NCBI RefSeq assembly: GCF_003254395.2
Contig: NC_037648.1
Span: 9,426,009-9,490,008, forward strand
Source of the DNA: Apis mellifera
Lineage: Eukaryota; Arthropoda; Insecta; Hymenoptera; Apidae
Reading direction: 5' to 3'
Length of the DNA stretch: 64,000 nt
The notes under the pieces were generated by a model that saw only the letters and a program-made list of their open reading frames with translations, was not told the origin of the DNA and searched no databases. Each line of letters begins with the position of its first letter. The first letter of the stretch is position 1. Both the position numbers and the translations under genes were made by a program. This document shows positions 26,280 through 38,538 of this stretch, piece by piece.

Positions 26280-29235
26280 CTTAATCTATTTGTAAAAAAA
26301 ATTATTTAAAAATTTATTATTTTAAAAGCTTTAAAAAAAATTCATATATCAATTTTTATTAATATATATCAATTTTTTTCTAAATTAATAATTTCTAAAT
26401 TAATTCTCATGGTATAACTGATTCCTTTTCTTTAGAAAATGTAATATAAAATTTTATTTTATTTATTATACTTTTATATATAATAAATTTTAAAAATTGA
26501 AATTAATAGTAATTATTAAAATTAATTTCTTGTATACTTACTATAATATTATATACTTACTTAATATAATATTAACAAATTATAGAAATTCTTTATACTC
26601 TTAATGATTGATATATTTTAAAATTAATAAGTTTCTTATATTTTTAATCTTATTCAAATATAAATTTTATTATATTAATAATATAATTTTAAATTATTCA
26701 TAATAATAATTACTCAAATTAATTGTAAATCAATTTCAAAGCAAACGAAACAAACAAATGAATTTCTAAATTGAAGTTATATTATTTTTTATAATAAAAC
26801 AAACTTCTAATCAGTATTTCATTTATTTATTCTTATTAATTCTATTAATCATCTCATATTGTTAATTATGCATTTAATATTATTTTTTTATTAATTATTT
26901 TTTTATTTATTAATTTAATAAATAAAATCATTGGTTTATTCGTCTCATAATTATAAAATAATTTTTATTCTCATAATTTAAATAAAAAAAAATATATAAA
27001 ACATAACATCATTTCATTTGATAAATCTCTAGAATATATGTAGATAGCGAAGACAATTATTCATACTTTTTTGACTCATCCTATTCATTTAAATTCTATA
27101 TAATATTATCAAACGTAAAAAATTGGCACAAATTATATATGCGTTTACTAATTCATACGTATATTATTAACATGTAAATTGTTTGCTTATAAAAACAGAG
27201 TTTTGACACACAATTTAGTTTGAATATATTTTGTTAATAAATAACATTTTGATGATTTTAATAAGATTATCATTTTAAAAATTTAATTTTTTTTTATATT
27301 ATGTTATATTTTTTTTAGTCTCCATTTTAAAAATTAATGATTAAATTATTTTGCAATTTATTATTCATTTCAATTTTTATTGTTTTTAATATTTATTAAT
27401 ATTAATTTTAATTTATTTAATATATTATTTAATAATATAATTTAATAAATTAGCTTTATAAACGTTTATAAACGTATCACAAAAATATATCTTAAATTTT
27501 TCAACAATAAACTTTTATTAAAATATATTTCAAAATAATTTATTTAACATGTTTGCACGTAGCTAAGTTAGTTGAACGAATGGCCTTTTATGGTAATCAA
27601 TCTATCTATATAATTCCAAAGATGGATAAAAAGAAATCTAACAAAAATATTAACACTTTATTCATATGTTTATATTATCATTAAGTGAAGAATCATATGA
27701 CTGAAAAATTAATGTTTTAAGTAGTGATTAAAAGGAAGAAAAAAATAAATAAATAAATCTTAATAATACAAATATTAAGGAATTTATATAAGTTTATTTA
27801 TCAAAAGAAAACCGGAATTTATTTTTATTTACAAGAAAAAACTAGAAATTAATTTATAAAACAAAAATTTTCAAAAATTAAAATAAATAAATAAAACAGA
27901 AAATCACTAATGTGTATTACATACAGAATTCATTACTAGAAGGAAAGTTGTACTTTCACTCGTATGATCATTATATTAGTCTGAAAACCTTGACTCAAAT
28001 TTTTAACATATTTCTTTTCATATAATTTTTTTCTCATTTGTACAAAATTTACGCGTTAGTTTAAATCACCCGATGTTTAAACTATTATTAAAATAAATTA
28101 TAATTATTCTAATAATAAATAAAAATTAATCTTAAAAAATTGAAAATTTTTTTCACTTCATATTTAAATTTTTAATGTAATATAAAATATTTTAAATTTG
28201 CATTTTGAATTAAGTAAATAAAATTTTGATTGTTTTATTTAAAACAAAACGATTAATTGTGTGAATATAAAATATAATTATTTTGTTATATTTATTAGAT
28301 AAATATTTATAGTAAATTTTAGACTTTTTTAACTTGAATATTAATTTTTAATTGTAAAATTTAAATTAAATATTTATTTATCTAAAATTTAAATTACAAC
28401 GTTTATTGGAATGTTATACACTTTTTTTTCAATTGATTGAAATAGAATCATAAATGCATATATGACATAAATTGCAAAAAATTATACTTCATCTATATTA
28501 ATCACAACTTGTAAAACACAAAATTGTACTATGTATCCATACAAAATCATAATAGAAATTTTTTTTTCTTATATGCTAAGGTAAAAAAATTTATAAAAAA
28601 ATCATGATCAAAGTAGGCTAATTATATTTTATTTAATGAAAAGTAATTTTATTTGTCAATACTAACAAAAATTAATTTTTAATTAATTTGACTTTGATCA
28701 GTATGATATTGCAAAAAATTATTAATGATGTTTTATTTCCAACATTTATCACACATATACTTATATCTTAACAATTTGTTTCATAATTTAACAATTTCCA
28801 ATAATTTCATAAGTTTTCATTCAATTTTCTATAATAAATTTTAAAAAAATAAAGCTATACATTTTAATCACATATTTTAATATCCAACATATATTGTCAC
28901 AATTTTTAAACCCAATTTTTTTATTTAATATTAAATTAGATGCTATTTTTCTTGAGAATTTAATTTTAATATATATTTAATAGTTAAAATATTTTATGAA
29001 ATTGAAGGTAGCTTATTTTATTTTTACACTCGTTGAAAATAAACTTACTTTTATTCAGTTTAAATTAATTAAATTCAGTTTAATCGGAAATAGATTTTCA
29101 CAAAACAATAGTTCGTCAAGAATTAGATGTTGTAGACCGATTACGAAGAAGCGTTCAATTCCGATTTTTACCACAGACTGAAACACGGCTACATTTACAC
29201 AATCTTTTACATACGCATATTGTGAGTAGGCTTAC

Positions 29236-29290
29236 CTTTAGTAATGTTATGACGTCTCTGTTAGTGTCTCTCAAACGAATTGTACGATTT
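29236..29290 (-). other. Probable 5' UTR exon of the four-helix membrane gene
   Basis: On the minus strand a good donor (AAAG|gtaagc) ends a less AT-rich stretch, about 29290-29236. The downstream coding exon starts with an acceptor immediately before its ATG, so a spliced leader exon is required and this is the best candidate in the right direction. The upstream limit is unknown. Confidence 0.4.
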
Positions 29291-32200
29291 TTTTACAAAT
29301 CTTTTTACAAATCTATTATTTCAAAAATAAATAAAAATCTTTTATAGAAAATTTTATTAAAAATATTTTATTTATTATGAAACTTATAAGTAATCTTTTT
29401 TTAAAATATTTAAAATATGCATTTGTTATAAAAATATAGTATAAGTGTTTTTAAGAAAACATTATAAAAATTAATAATAATAATAATAGTTTTATTTATA
29501 TTTTTAATTGTCGTAAAATGTTGATATTATTGTAGATTAATATTTTTCTTGTAAATGGTAAATGTATAAAAAAGAGAAAAAAATTTGTATAATAAAATAT
29601 ATATTAATTTTTTATATTTATAATATTTTTCAAATTTTTTAACTTTTTAAATGCAATATTTTGTTATTTTATATAAAAACATATATTATAATAAATTCAT
29701 GTGTAATTAATAGTCTTCAAAGTTATATAAAATCAAATAAAAAATAAAAGAAATAGTTATTTTGAATAATTTATATTATTTTATTTAATGATGTGTTTTT
29801 ATAATATAATATCACATATTTCTTATTGATAAATCTATGTATATCTTGTGTAATTGACTCATTTTATATTTTTATTAATTATAGAGTGTCATATTTATTA
29901 CTAATATCAAAAAATGAATTTAATGATATTATAATTTCAATTTTAATTGCATATTTAAAAATTATTATGTTGTTAAAAATCTAATATTTTCATATAAATA
30001 ATTATAAAATATTTTAAAATAAACAATTTTTTTTTTAGTGTAAATAAAATTATCTGAAAATTTTTATCGAATAATATGTGTATAGATTAATAATTAATTT
30101 GAATAAAAAAATATGAAGTTTTTTATTTTTTAAATTTTATTGAAAAATTAAAATACCATTTCGTGATTAAATATAAAAATATATTATTTCTTTTTTCAAA
30201 TTATCTTTAAAATTATTAAAAAAAATAAAATATTTACAATAAAATTAAAATAATTTTTTTATCATTTTTATTTTTATATCTTTCTTTTTATCATTATACC
30301 ACAAATTTGTTAAATTTTTTCAAAATTATAAACTCTCAAAATTTAATTATTTGATTAGAAAATTATTCTTTATTCTTTTTTTATATTTTTATTCTTTTTT
30401 TTTAAATTTTTAATATAATATTGAACTAGGTTCATATTTAGATTGAAAGATTGAAAAGCACTGGCAACACGATCAAGTTCATTCTAGTTAATGGTTGGTT
30501 TTCATGAAAGAGAATATGAGAACTTCAATTAAATTTGTTAGATAGTTTTTTATAATTTTGAATTTTTTCATGATTATTATATTATATGTATTTTTTTGTG
30601 TGTTTATATTTTTACTAAATTAATTTTATTACATATATTTAAATATTTAAATATATATTTAAATATATTCAAATATATACGTCACATAATTTTCATATTT
30701 TTCTAAATGAAATAGATAGATTAATTAAATATAATAAATTTTTTGATTCATATTTTGCCTATTTACATATATATTAATAATATTAATAATCAAACATTAT
30801 TATAATTATTTAATATGATTCATATCATACTATATTATTCATTTTAAATTTAGTATCATTGTAGAAAATTGTCATTCAAAGTAAGATAAACTTGATGTTA
30901 AATAATTAAACTTTCATCGAAACTTTTAAATTTTATTTAAATTTAATTCAAATTATTAAATTTTATTTAAATTATATTCGAAATTAAATATTAATCCTTT
31001 ATAATATCTAAAACCACTTATTAACATAACTTTATTTTATATTTTTTTTTATATCTGTTTTATATTTTTTTATATTTTTATTTTATATTTTTTTAATGAT
31101 CTAAGATTTAAAAAATTCTGAAAAAATTCAGGATTAATATATTTACTTTATTTTCCAAGTTTTAAGTTTTTTAAAAATAATCGAAATAAAATCGATTGTT
31201 TTAAATTATTTTTGGGATTCTATTTTATGAATGATTAAAATTTTTATATTATATTATTAATATGTAATATTTTATGTAATATTGTTATATTCTGTTTAAA
31301 ACTTGTTAAAACTTATATATATTATTTATATATATAATATTTAATTATTACATTAAAAATTACATAAAATACAAGATATTAAATATTAAGTAAATATAGA
31401 GTATTTTCGAAATTCAATTTAGAATTTGTGAATAAATTTAAATTACATGCATTTTTGAAATACAATAAAATATATAAAAATTATTCTAGGAAATTTTTTT
31501 AATTATTTCATTTATTTTTCTTTATAATAAATTTTTTACAATAATAATTTTCACAAAGATATTAAATATTTCTAGAATTTTATAATTTTATAATTTAATC
31601 TTTTCTTAGATCTTCAAAAAAAATGATCTATTATATTATTATATGCAATTGTATACCTTTCACTAATTCTTATATTGATTTTCTTTTGATGTTTTTTTTT
31701 GAATGACATTATATTATCAATTATATGATAACGTCATATCATATTATTCAGATACAAAGCATCATGAAATTCGCAATAGGCTTAATTTATAATGCTGAAG
31801 TCTGAGAGCATTACGTCACATTCTTTAATAAATATCTAATAATTATCTAAGAATAAGAAAAATTATAACCATACGAAAATTCAAGACTTATAACAAAATC
31901 GAACATTTCTTATTTTCGTTTTTTTTTTCTGTTATTGATATTTTTCTATTTTTTCTTATTTATTTTTTCATTATCTTCATTTCATTCTTTCAGCTTTCTT
32001 TTTAGATTTATATTTTTAAATCAAATAATAATATTTAAATTTTTTTTAAAAAAACGTGAGTAAAAGAAATTGTCAATATAATTTGATATGAATTTTTAAT
32101 ATAAGTGATATATAATTTTTTTTTTATAAGTAATAATATGTATTTTTTTTCTTTCATGAATGAAATGAAAAATTTTAAAACAAAATTTGTATTTATATAC

Positions 32201-32982
32201 TGTAAAGATTTTTATTTTGTTATGTATTTTATATAAACATTTATAACGTTTATAATATTTATAATGATTTATGAATATTTTTTTTGAATAATGCGTAATA
32301 AAGATTAAATAAAGATTAATGTTTATATCACACAATATTAAAAATATGTCTTTATAGTATATTTTTTTTATTCATTTATTATTACGTAATTGTTTTTTGA
32401 AAAGATGATAGAAATAATATAAAAATTTGTATAATTATTATATACATATTTTAAATATTTTTGCATTTTTTTCCAGTTCTTTTAAATTTTTTGACATAAT
32501 TTTTTTTTAGTATTTAATGCCATCTCTTTGAAAAATACTTAAACTTGTCGTTTAAACGCTTTTACCGATAGTAAAATTTATTAATAGACTTTAACTTGTA
32601 GCTCTATCTCTTAGACAATCTCGAAAGCTTTTTATATATAGATAATAATCAAATCTTCATGAAATATCTCTCATGCACTTAAGAAATAACACTAACCATC
32701 AATTCCTATTCTTATCTTATTTTTCATTCTTTTTGTCTATATTTTGCAGCTTTTGGCGCATAACTACTATAATTAAAATATAATTAAAGTATCAATTGAA
32801 CATTTTCATCATAGCTTGTTTAAAATAAAAAAAGATAGATATTATTTTCGGCTTTATAATACATTTCATACATGATGACTTCATGTATCCAGATTATGTG
32901 ATATAAAAATACATTCGATAATATCTCTTTTATATTTAGTCTATGGACATAAAATACTATTATGATGGTAAATCTATTCTGT

Positions 32983-33002
32983 ATCTTGTCTATGGACAAG
33001 AT
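32983..33002. repeat. Small hairpin with repeated GTCTATGGACA word
   Basis: ATCTTGTC and GACAAGAT form perfect 8-bp arms round a TATG loop. The word GTCTATGGACA also occurs about 50 bases earlier, near 32938. Upstream of Taf12; role unknown. Confidence 0.5.
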
Positions 33003-33465
33003 TCCTAAAATTTATTTTGTCAATGATGTTAACAAGAAGTAAGTAATTAATCTAAAATAACTGAATTTATATATATGTATATATTTAAAAAATAATAAAA
33101 ATACAAATAAAATAGCATTAGAACAATGGGAAATATATCTATAAAACAGAATATAAAAAATTAAATTCTAAATAACTCAAATATTCTTAATCAACCTAAG
33201 TTATGACTATGTGATTAACGTGTAAAAGCTTGGAAATAAAAACGCAGAGATTTTATAAGACGAATCGTGCAAAAAGATTCTACGAAACGATTTGCTTGTT
33301 CTTTTATATTCACAAAATTGTCTTAAGAGAAAAATTGGGCCACAGTATAATTTCTTTTTTTGCTCACAGTATTACGACGCTTATCGCCAAGTGTCAACTA
33401 ATTCTAGGTATTTAATTTAAAAAAGTTTTTGTTTAACGCTATTTATAATTGAAATAAAATATGTT

Positions 33466-33497
33466 TTATATGTAACTTATATATAAGTTACATATAA
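33466..33497. repeat. Perfect 32-bp palindrome upstream of Taf12
   Basis: The two 16-nt half sites are exact reverse complements about the centre 33481/33482; each includes TGTAACTTAT or its complement. It lies about 100 bp before the Taf12 start codon. It could be a dimeric protein site or a cruciform-prone AT palindrome. Confidence 0.85.
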
Positions 33498-33598
33498 CTC
33501 ATATATAGATTTTGTATTCCTTGTATTAATTTTTTATACTATGTTCTATTTTTATTTATTTAATTTAGATTTTTAAATCACAATAAATGTCTTAAATC

Positions 33599-33824
33599 AT
33601 GACTACAATAAATGTCTTAAGTCAAGATGTTGCAATGACATCACAACAGTCTCAAACACAATCTCAACAGACACAATTTGTATCACAACCTCCAAAGCAG
33701 CAAGTAGTACAGCAACCATCTACTCAACAACAACCACAACAACAACAAAGTTCCTTCAATGATTTTCCACAAGTATGTCTATCAATTGTAAAAAAAAAAT
33801 TTTATTGAATTTATCTTTATATGT

Positions 33825-33855
<31 letters not shown>

Positions 33856-34263
33856 AATTTTAGTTTTTGACTAAAACAAGATTACAAGATCTTGTAAAAG
33901 AAGTAGATCCTACTGAACAATTAGATGAAGAAGTAGAAGAAATGCTATTACAATTGGCAGATGATTTTGTAGAAACAACTGTCAATGCAGCATGTTTGTT
34001 AGCCAAACATCGTCATGCAAATACTGTAGAAGTAAAAGATGTACAATTACATTTAGGTAAATTATGAAAAATGATCATAAATAACTATCCAATACAACAT
34101 AATTAAATATATATAATTTATTATTCAATTTTTAGAAAGAAATTGGAATATGTGGATTCCTGGCTTTGGTACAGATGAAGTACGTCCATATAAACGTGCA
34201 ACAGTTACTGAAGCACATAAACAAAGATTGGCACTTATACGAAAATCAATTAAAAAATATTAG
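33599..34263 (+). CDS. Taf12: TFIID/SAGA subunit 12 (TAF12), complete
   Basis: General transcription factor; its histone fold pairs with TAF4 in TFIID and with ADA1 in SAGA (family knowledge). Exons 33599-33772, 33864-34056 and 34136-34263 join in phase to 164 residues, close to human TAF12. Residues 1-58 are Gln-rich (SQQSQTQSQQTQF, QQPQQQQ). The histone fold starts in exon 2 (FLTKTRLQDLVKEVDP, LLQLADDFVETTVNAACLLA) and continues through VKDVQLHLERNWNMWIPGFG. The C-terminus is KRATVTEAHKQRLALIRKS. The start ATG lies at the joint of a 25-nt imperfect tandem repeat (33580-33624); a second in-frame Met lies 12 codons downstream. An (AT)n tract sits in intron 1. Confidence 0.95.
33825..33849. 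repeat. (TA)n microsatellite in Taf12 intron 1
   Basis: About 25 bases of uninterrupted TA dinucleotides between the donor at 33773 and acceptor at 33863. Confidence 0.85.
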
Positions 34264-35722
34264 TCTTTCTGTACATTTCATCCTGTGTTATTATTTTATC
34301 TTTAACTAACAATTCTTTTACATGTAATATAATTTATGATAACATACATAATTAATATTTGTAAAAGAAATTATAATTATACATAATTATGATTATACAT
34401 ATTTTTTGCAATGTACATAATTTTAAGTCTAAAATGTTTAATATTAAATAATAAAATTTTTTTTTAACAAGTTTATAATTACTTTATATAATATGATTAA
34501 AAATAGAATAATATGATTAAAAATTAAAGAAATAAATATACAATTTTGATTAAACATTATACAAAATAATTTTTATTATTTGTAAATTTTTTTGTGAAGA
34601 TTTATATTTGTAAAAAAAAACATTTTGTTCAAAAAATAAAAATCACTATTTTATTTATATAATAAGATTATTATATTAAAATATAAGAGTAAACAATTTA
34701 ATTTAAATCTGTATATTAATATAATTTAATTTAAATCTAAATCTTAAAAAATATTATCCATTCATGTATAAAATTACATAAAAATGATATAAAGATTATA
34801 TCAAGATAATAAGATTGTAATTTTTAATTTTATAAATTTTTTTTTAAAAATATATATTTCAAGAAATTGTATTCTTTGATTTTTTATTTATATAATATAA
34901 AAATAAATATAAACGTAAAAAAAATTATATAAAAAAAACAAATTAAAGAAATTTATTTTATTAAATTATTAAATTGCATTTAATTTTAAATAACACTAGA
35001 TTTAAGTCACTAATATATCTAGTTACTTTTTCACTTAGAGTAATGACTGAAACAGAAGAAAGCGGAACCTGCTTGCTCATCAAATTGAATTCATCAAACC
35101 AACGAACAACATACATACCATAGTCTAGCATCGTGATAACCTTTTTCTTTCAGGGACATATTGTAAGTTTTTACCATCTGCTTATTGGGACAATTTTCAG
35201 ACGGTATTATTTACTTTCTTCTACTTAATCTTTATATATATATATATAAAATATTTAATAATTTATTAGAAAATAATTTCATATCGTTAGTCCAAAAAAT
35301 AAACAGTTACTTTTTCACAAAATATTTGTTCTATTGCGAAGCTAGTGATTGTAGCATCTGAACATATATGTCTCCTTATTCTACTAGTTGTTAAATATAA
35401 AAAACATATAAATTAGATTTTAATATATTTTTATTGCATTTATCAATTTAAATATATATTCTTTTAATAATTAATGGAAGTTTTTAAATTAATAATATTT
35501 GATTTTAAGGGTTAGGCTTATATTTATAGAAAATAAATATATCGAAATTAAAATATCAATTGTATTGCAGATGTGTGCAAGACAATAGTGAAGATAATAT
35601 AATTTATTTTATTGAAGTAAAAAATTCAGTAAAAATTATATAAAAATAACAAAATAAGAATTTATTATATTCTATAAACAATATATGTAATAGATATTTC
35701 TAAAGGATATTTCATTAAAAAA
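34264..35722 (+). other. Taf12 3' UTR and ZNF598 promoter / 5' leader
   Basis: A possible poly(A) signal for Taf12 lies at about 34450. AT-rich spacer follows to about 35.0 kb. A less AT-rich stretch, 35030-35162, ends in a strong donor (ACATATT|gtaagt), and an acceptor (tattgcag) lies at 35570. This suggests a non-coding first exon, about 35141 or earlier to 35162, and a second leader segment, 35571-35722, before the ZNF598 start codon. Confidence 0.45.
35571..35588 (+). promoter_or_regulatory. Short upstream ORF in the proposed ZNF598 leader
   Basis: The proposed second leader segment begins with ATG TGT GCA AGA CAA TAG, a five-codon reading frame (MCARQ) ending 134 bases before the ZNF598 start. 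If this splice model is right, the first AUG of the mRNA is this one. Confidence 0.35.
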
Positions 35723-38538
35723 ATGTCTGGTAGTAATGAAAATATGAATAATAACACCTGTGTTGTATGTTACAAAAATGTTGACATTTATAGTATTGGA
35801 ATGTGTGAACACCCTGTATGTTATGAATGCAGTACTCGAATGAGGGTGCTTTGTTGTCAAAATGAATGTCCTATTTGTCGTCAAGATTTGCCAAAAGTTG
35901 TATTTACAAAGGAAATAAAACCTTTTCGCCAATTACATAAAGGTAGTTTAATAGATACACGATATAATATCTATTTCGATTCATCAGATATTCAAAATAA
36001 ATTTTATGATTTATTGGCTAATGTTTGCTATATTTGCAAAGAGAAACTTGTATTTAATAATTTTAATAGTTTAAAAGATCATATGAGACATCAACATGAA
36101 TTACATTATTGTGATCTTTGTGTGGAAAATTTGAAGGTAATAAATATTAATATTATTTAATTTTAAATTTATTTTAAAATATATTACAATTAGTTTATTC
36201 TTAATTTTCAATAATTTATAACAAAAAATTAACTTGTTTATTTTTTTTATAATAGATATTTTCTCATGAAAGACGTTGCTATACAAGATCTGATCTTGCA
36301 CAACACCGAAGAAAAGGAGATGTTGATGACAAAAGTCATAAAGGACATCCATTATGTGAATTTTGTGATCAACGCTATATGGATAATGATGAATTATTTC
36401 GTCATTTGAGAAGAGATCATTTATATTGTCATTTTTGTGATGCAGATGGTTTACATCAATATTATAGCTCTTATGATTATCTGAGAGATCATTTCAGACA
36501 AGAACATTTCTTGTGTGAAGAAGGCACGTGTATTGAGGAAAAATTTACAAGTGTTTTTAGAACTGATATAGATCTTAAAGCACATAAAGCAAGTGTTCAT
36601 AGTAAACAATTGAGCAAAGCTGCTGCAAAGCAAGCAAGAACATTAGAGTTAGAATTTACACTAGCTCCACGTGGTGAAAATCGAATGAACAGAAGAGGAA
36701 TGTTAGGTCCATCGACTTCTAGGAATTCAAGAGATTATAGTCTCAGGGAATATCAACCAATTTCGCCAAATACTTCAAATGTATTTATACCAAACAACGA
36801 ACCTACTTTTATAAAACGATCTGTGGATGTGCAAAGTACAGAAGAATTTCCAACATTGGGTAACACTGCACCTATTGTACCTACATTAAATCAAAGTAAA
36901 GGTAGAGGTAATGTAACAATCCGTAGTACTATAAGACCCCAGCCTCTTGCTGTTACAGACGAAAATTTCCCCGCATTAGGACCAGAAGCAGGAAGTACAA
37001 GTATTTCTAAAACTGTTAACTTTAGTGTATCCAGCACTAATGCAACAGGATCAAATACACAACCTCAAAAGAGTACAACTTCTAATGTATCTATTCAAGT
37101 TAATCATGAACCAAATGGAACAGTTACTACAAAAGTTTCAGGTCCTAATATAAGAATTCGTCCTGCTCAACTATCAATGGAATCATTTCCTGCATTAGGT
37201 TCTGCTGAACCATCAACTAGTAGTAATACAAATTCAGCTCATTGGAAAGAGGTATTACAATGGACTTGTTCTAAATCAGCATCTACATCAATACCTAAAA
37301 AAGTAGTTTCACCACCATTAAATCCTTCTCCACCACCTATTCAATCTGGAGAAGATTTTCCTACATTATCGAAATCATCTAGATCAAAGAAACAATCAAC
37401 AATTACAGTAGTTCCTTCTTGGGGTCAACCACAGAATTCTAATAACAGTAATAGTATAAAAACAACTACTGATTTAATAAAAGGAAAAACAAGAAAGAAA
37501 AAAGTTAAACAAAATTATAATAATAATACTGCTAATGGAAATGATGCTAATAATTCAAAAACAAATATAAGTTCTGTTGTAGTAAAAAAAGAATGTGAAA
37601 CACCTAGAAATTTATATAGTATGAATAGAATGGATACTGTACAGTCAAGTTCACAGTCTACACGAAATACGGATAATATTAGTAATAATGAAATTATATC
37701 AAAAAATATAAATGTTCAATCTTCAAAAGAAATGGAACAAATTAATAAAAAAGAAAAGAAAAAACATAAAAACATAGATAATGAAACGGTTGTAAATACA
37801 AATATCGGTAATAATACTTCAAACGGAGTACAGAGAAAACGAACTGAATTAAAAATAGATAGTTTAAATTCTAGCAATAGAAATGTCCGTCATTTAGAAG
37901 AATTTCCAGCTTTAAGTAGCAGCAGTTCTAAACCACCAGGCTTCACAAATCCACCACCAGGATTTGGAACAACAACTCCTCCACCTCCTGGTTTTTGTAT
38001 AAAATATAACAGCATAGATAAATTACATAATAATAATGGATTGACTTTTACAAACAGTTCTGGAGAAAGTTATTCTATTTTGCCAGATAATAGTAAACAC
38101 AATAAAGTATATAATTATTTACCTCCTCCAGAATTTCAAAAACGGAATAAATGTCTTGTAGCCAAAGTAAATGAAATATTAATGCAACACGATGATCAAA
38201 TTGAGGAATTTCGATATATAAGTGGACTATTTCGACAAGGAACATATAATGCTCAAGATTATTATATGCATTGTCGTGAAGTTATGGGTCTCAGTGCTTT
38301 TGAAAATATATTTCCAGAGCTTTTAGTTCTCTTGCCAGATATTGAAAAGGAACAAGAACTATTTAAAGTTCATAAAAAAGAAAGTGGTAATAAAATTAAA
38401 GGTTTAGAAATTTGTACAACTTGTGGTCAAGTTTTAAAGAATGGTTCTGATTTTCGAACACATATGACTAATCATACATTAGAAAGCCATTTTCCTGCAT
38501 TGGGCAAAAATAATGGTCTGTCTCAAAAATATTCTTAG
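35723..38538 (+). CDS. ZNF598: ZNF598/Hel2-type RING and C2H2 zinc-finger E3 ubiquitin ligase, complete
   Basis: Cytoplasmic E3 that senses collided ribosomes and ubiquitinates 40S proteins to start ribosome-associated quality control (family knowledge). Exons 35723-36136 and 36256-38538 join at ENLK|IFSHERR, giving 898 residues, near the human length. Residues about 12-55 form the RING (CVVCYKNVDIYSIGMCEHPVC, CPICRQDLP). C2H2-type fingers follow (CYICKEKLVF..H, CDLCVENLK, CEFCDQRYMDND..H, CHFCDADGLHQ..H, and the motif ending HKASVHSK). The middle is long, low-complexity and Asn/Ser-rich, with short repeated motifs EEFPTLG, ENFPALG, ESFPALG, EDFPTLS, EEFPALS. A proline stretch (PPGFTNPPPGFGTTTPPPPGF) precedes a conserved helical region (LVAKVNEILMQHDDQIEEFRY). 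A last C2H2 finger (CTTCGQVLKNGSDFRTHMTNH) closes the protein. Confidence 0.94.

Larger units (their letters stand above)
26280..33598. other. Long AT-rich intergenic region with upstream UTR exons
   Basis: About 7 kb without a supported coding region. It should contain the first intron and promoter of the four-helix gene (see 29236-29290) and the promoter and 5' UTR of Taf12 (from about 33.2 kb). Less AT-rich islands occur near 27.55, 29.1-29.3, 31.75-31.83 and 33.2-33.4 kb. No tRNA, transposase or long tandem repeat was seen. Confidence 0.5.

Noticed and set aside
33230..33415. Plus-strand 61-codon frame upstream of Taf12
   Set aside because: No recognisable domain and no splice link to Taf12; more likely leader or promoter sequence.
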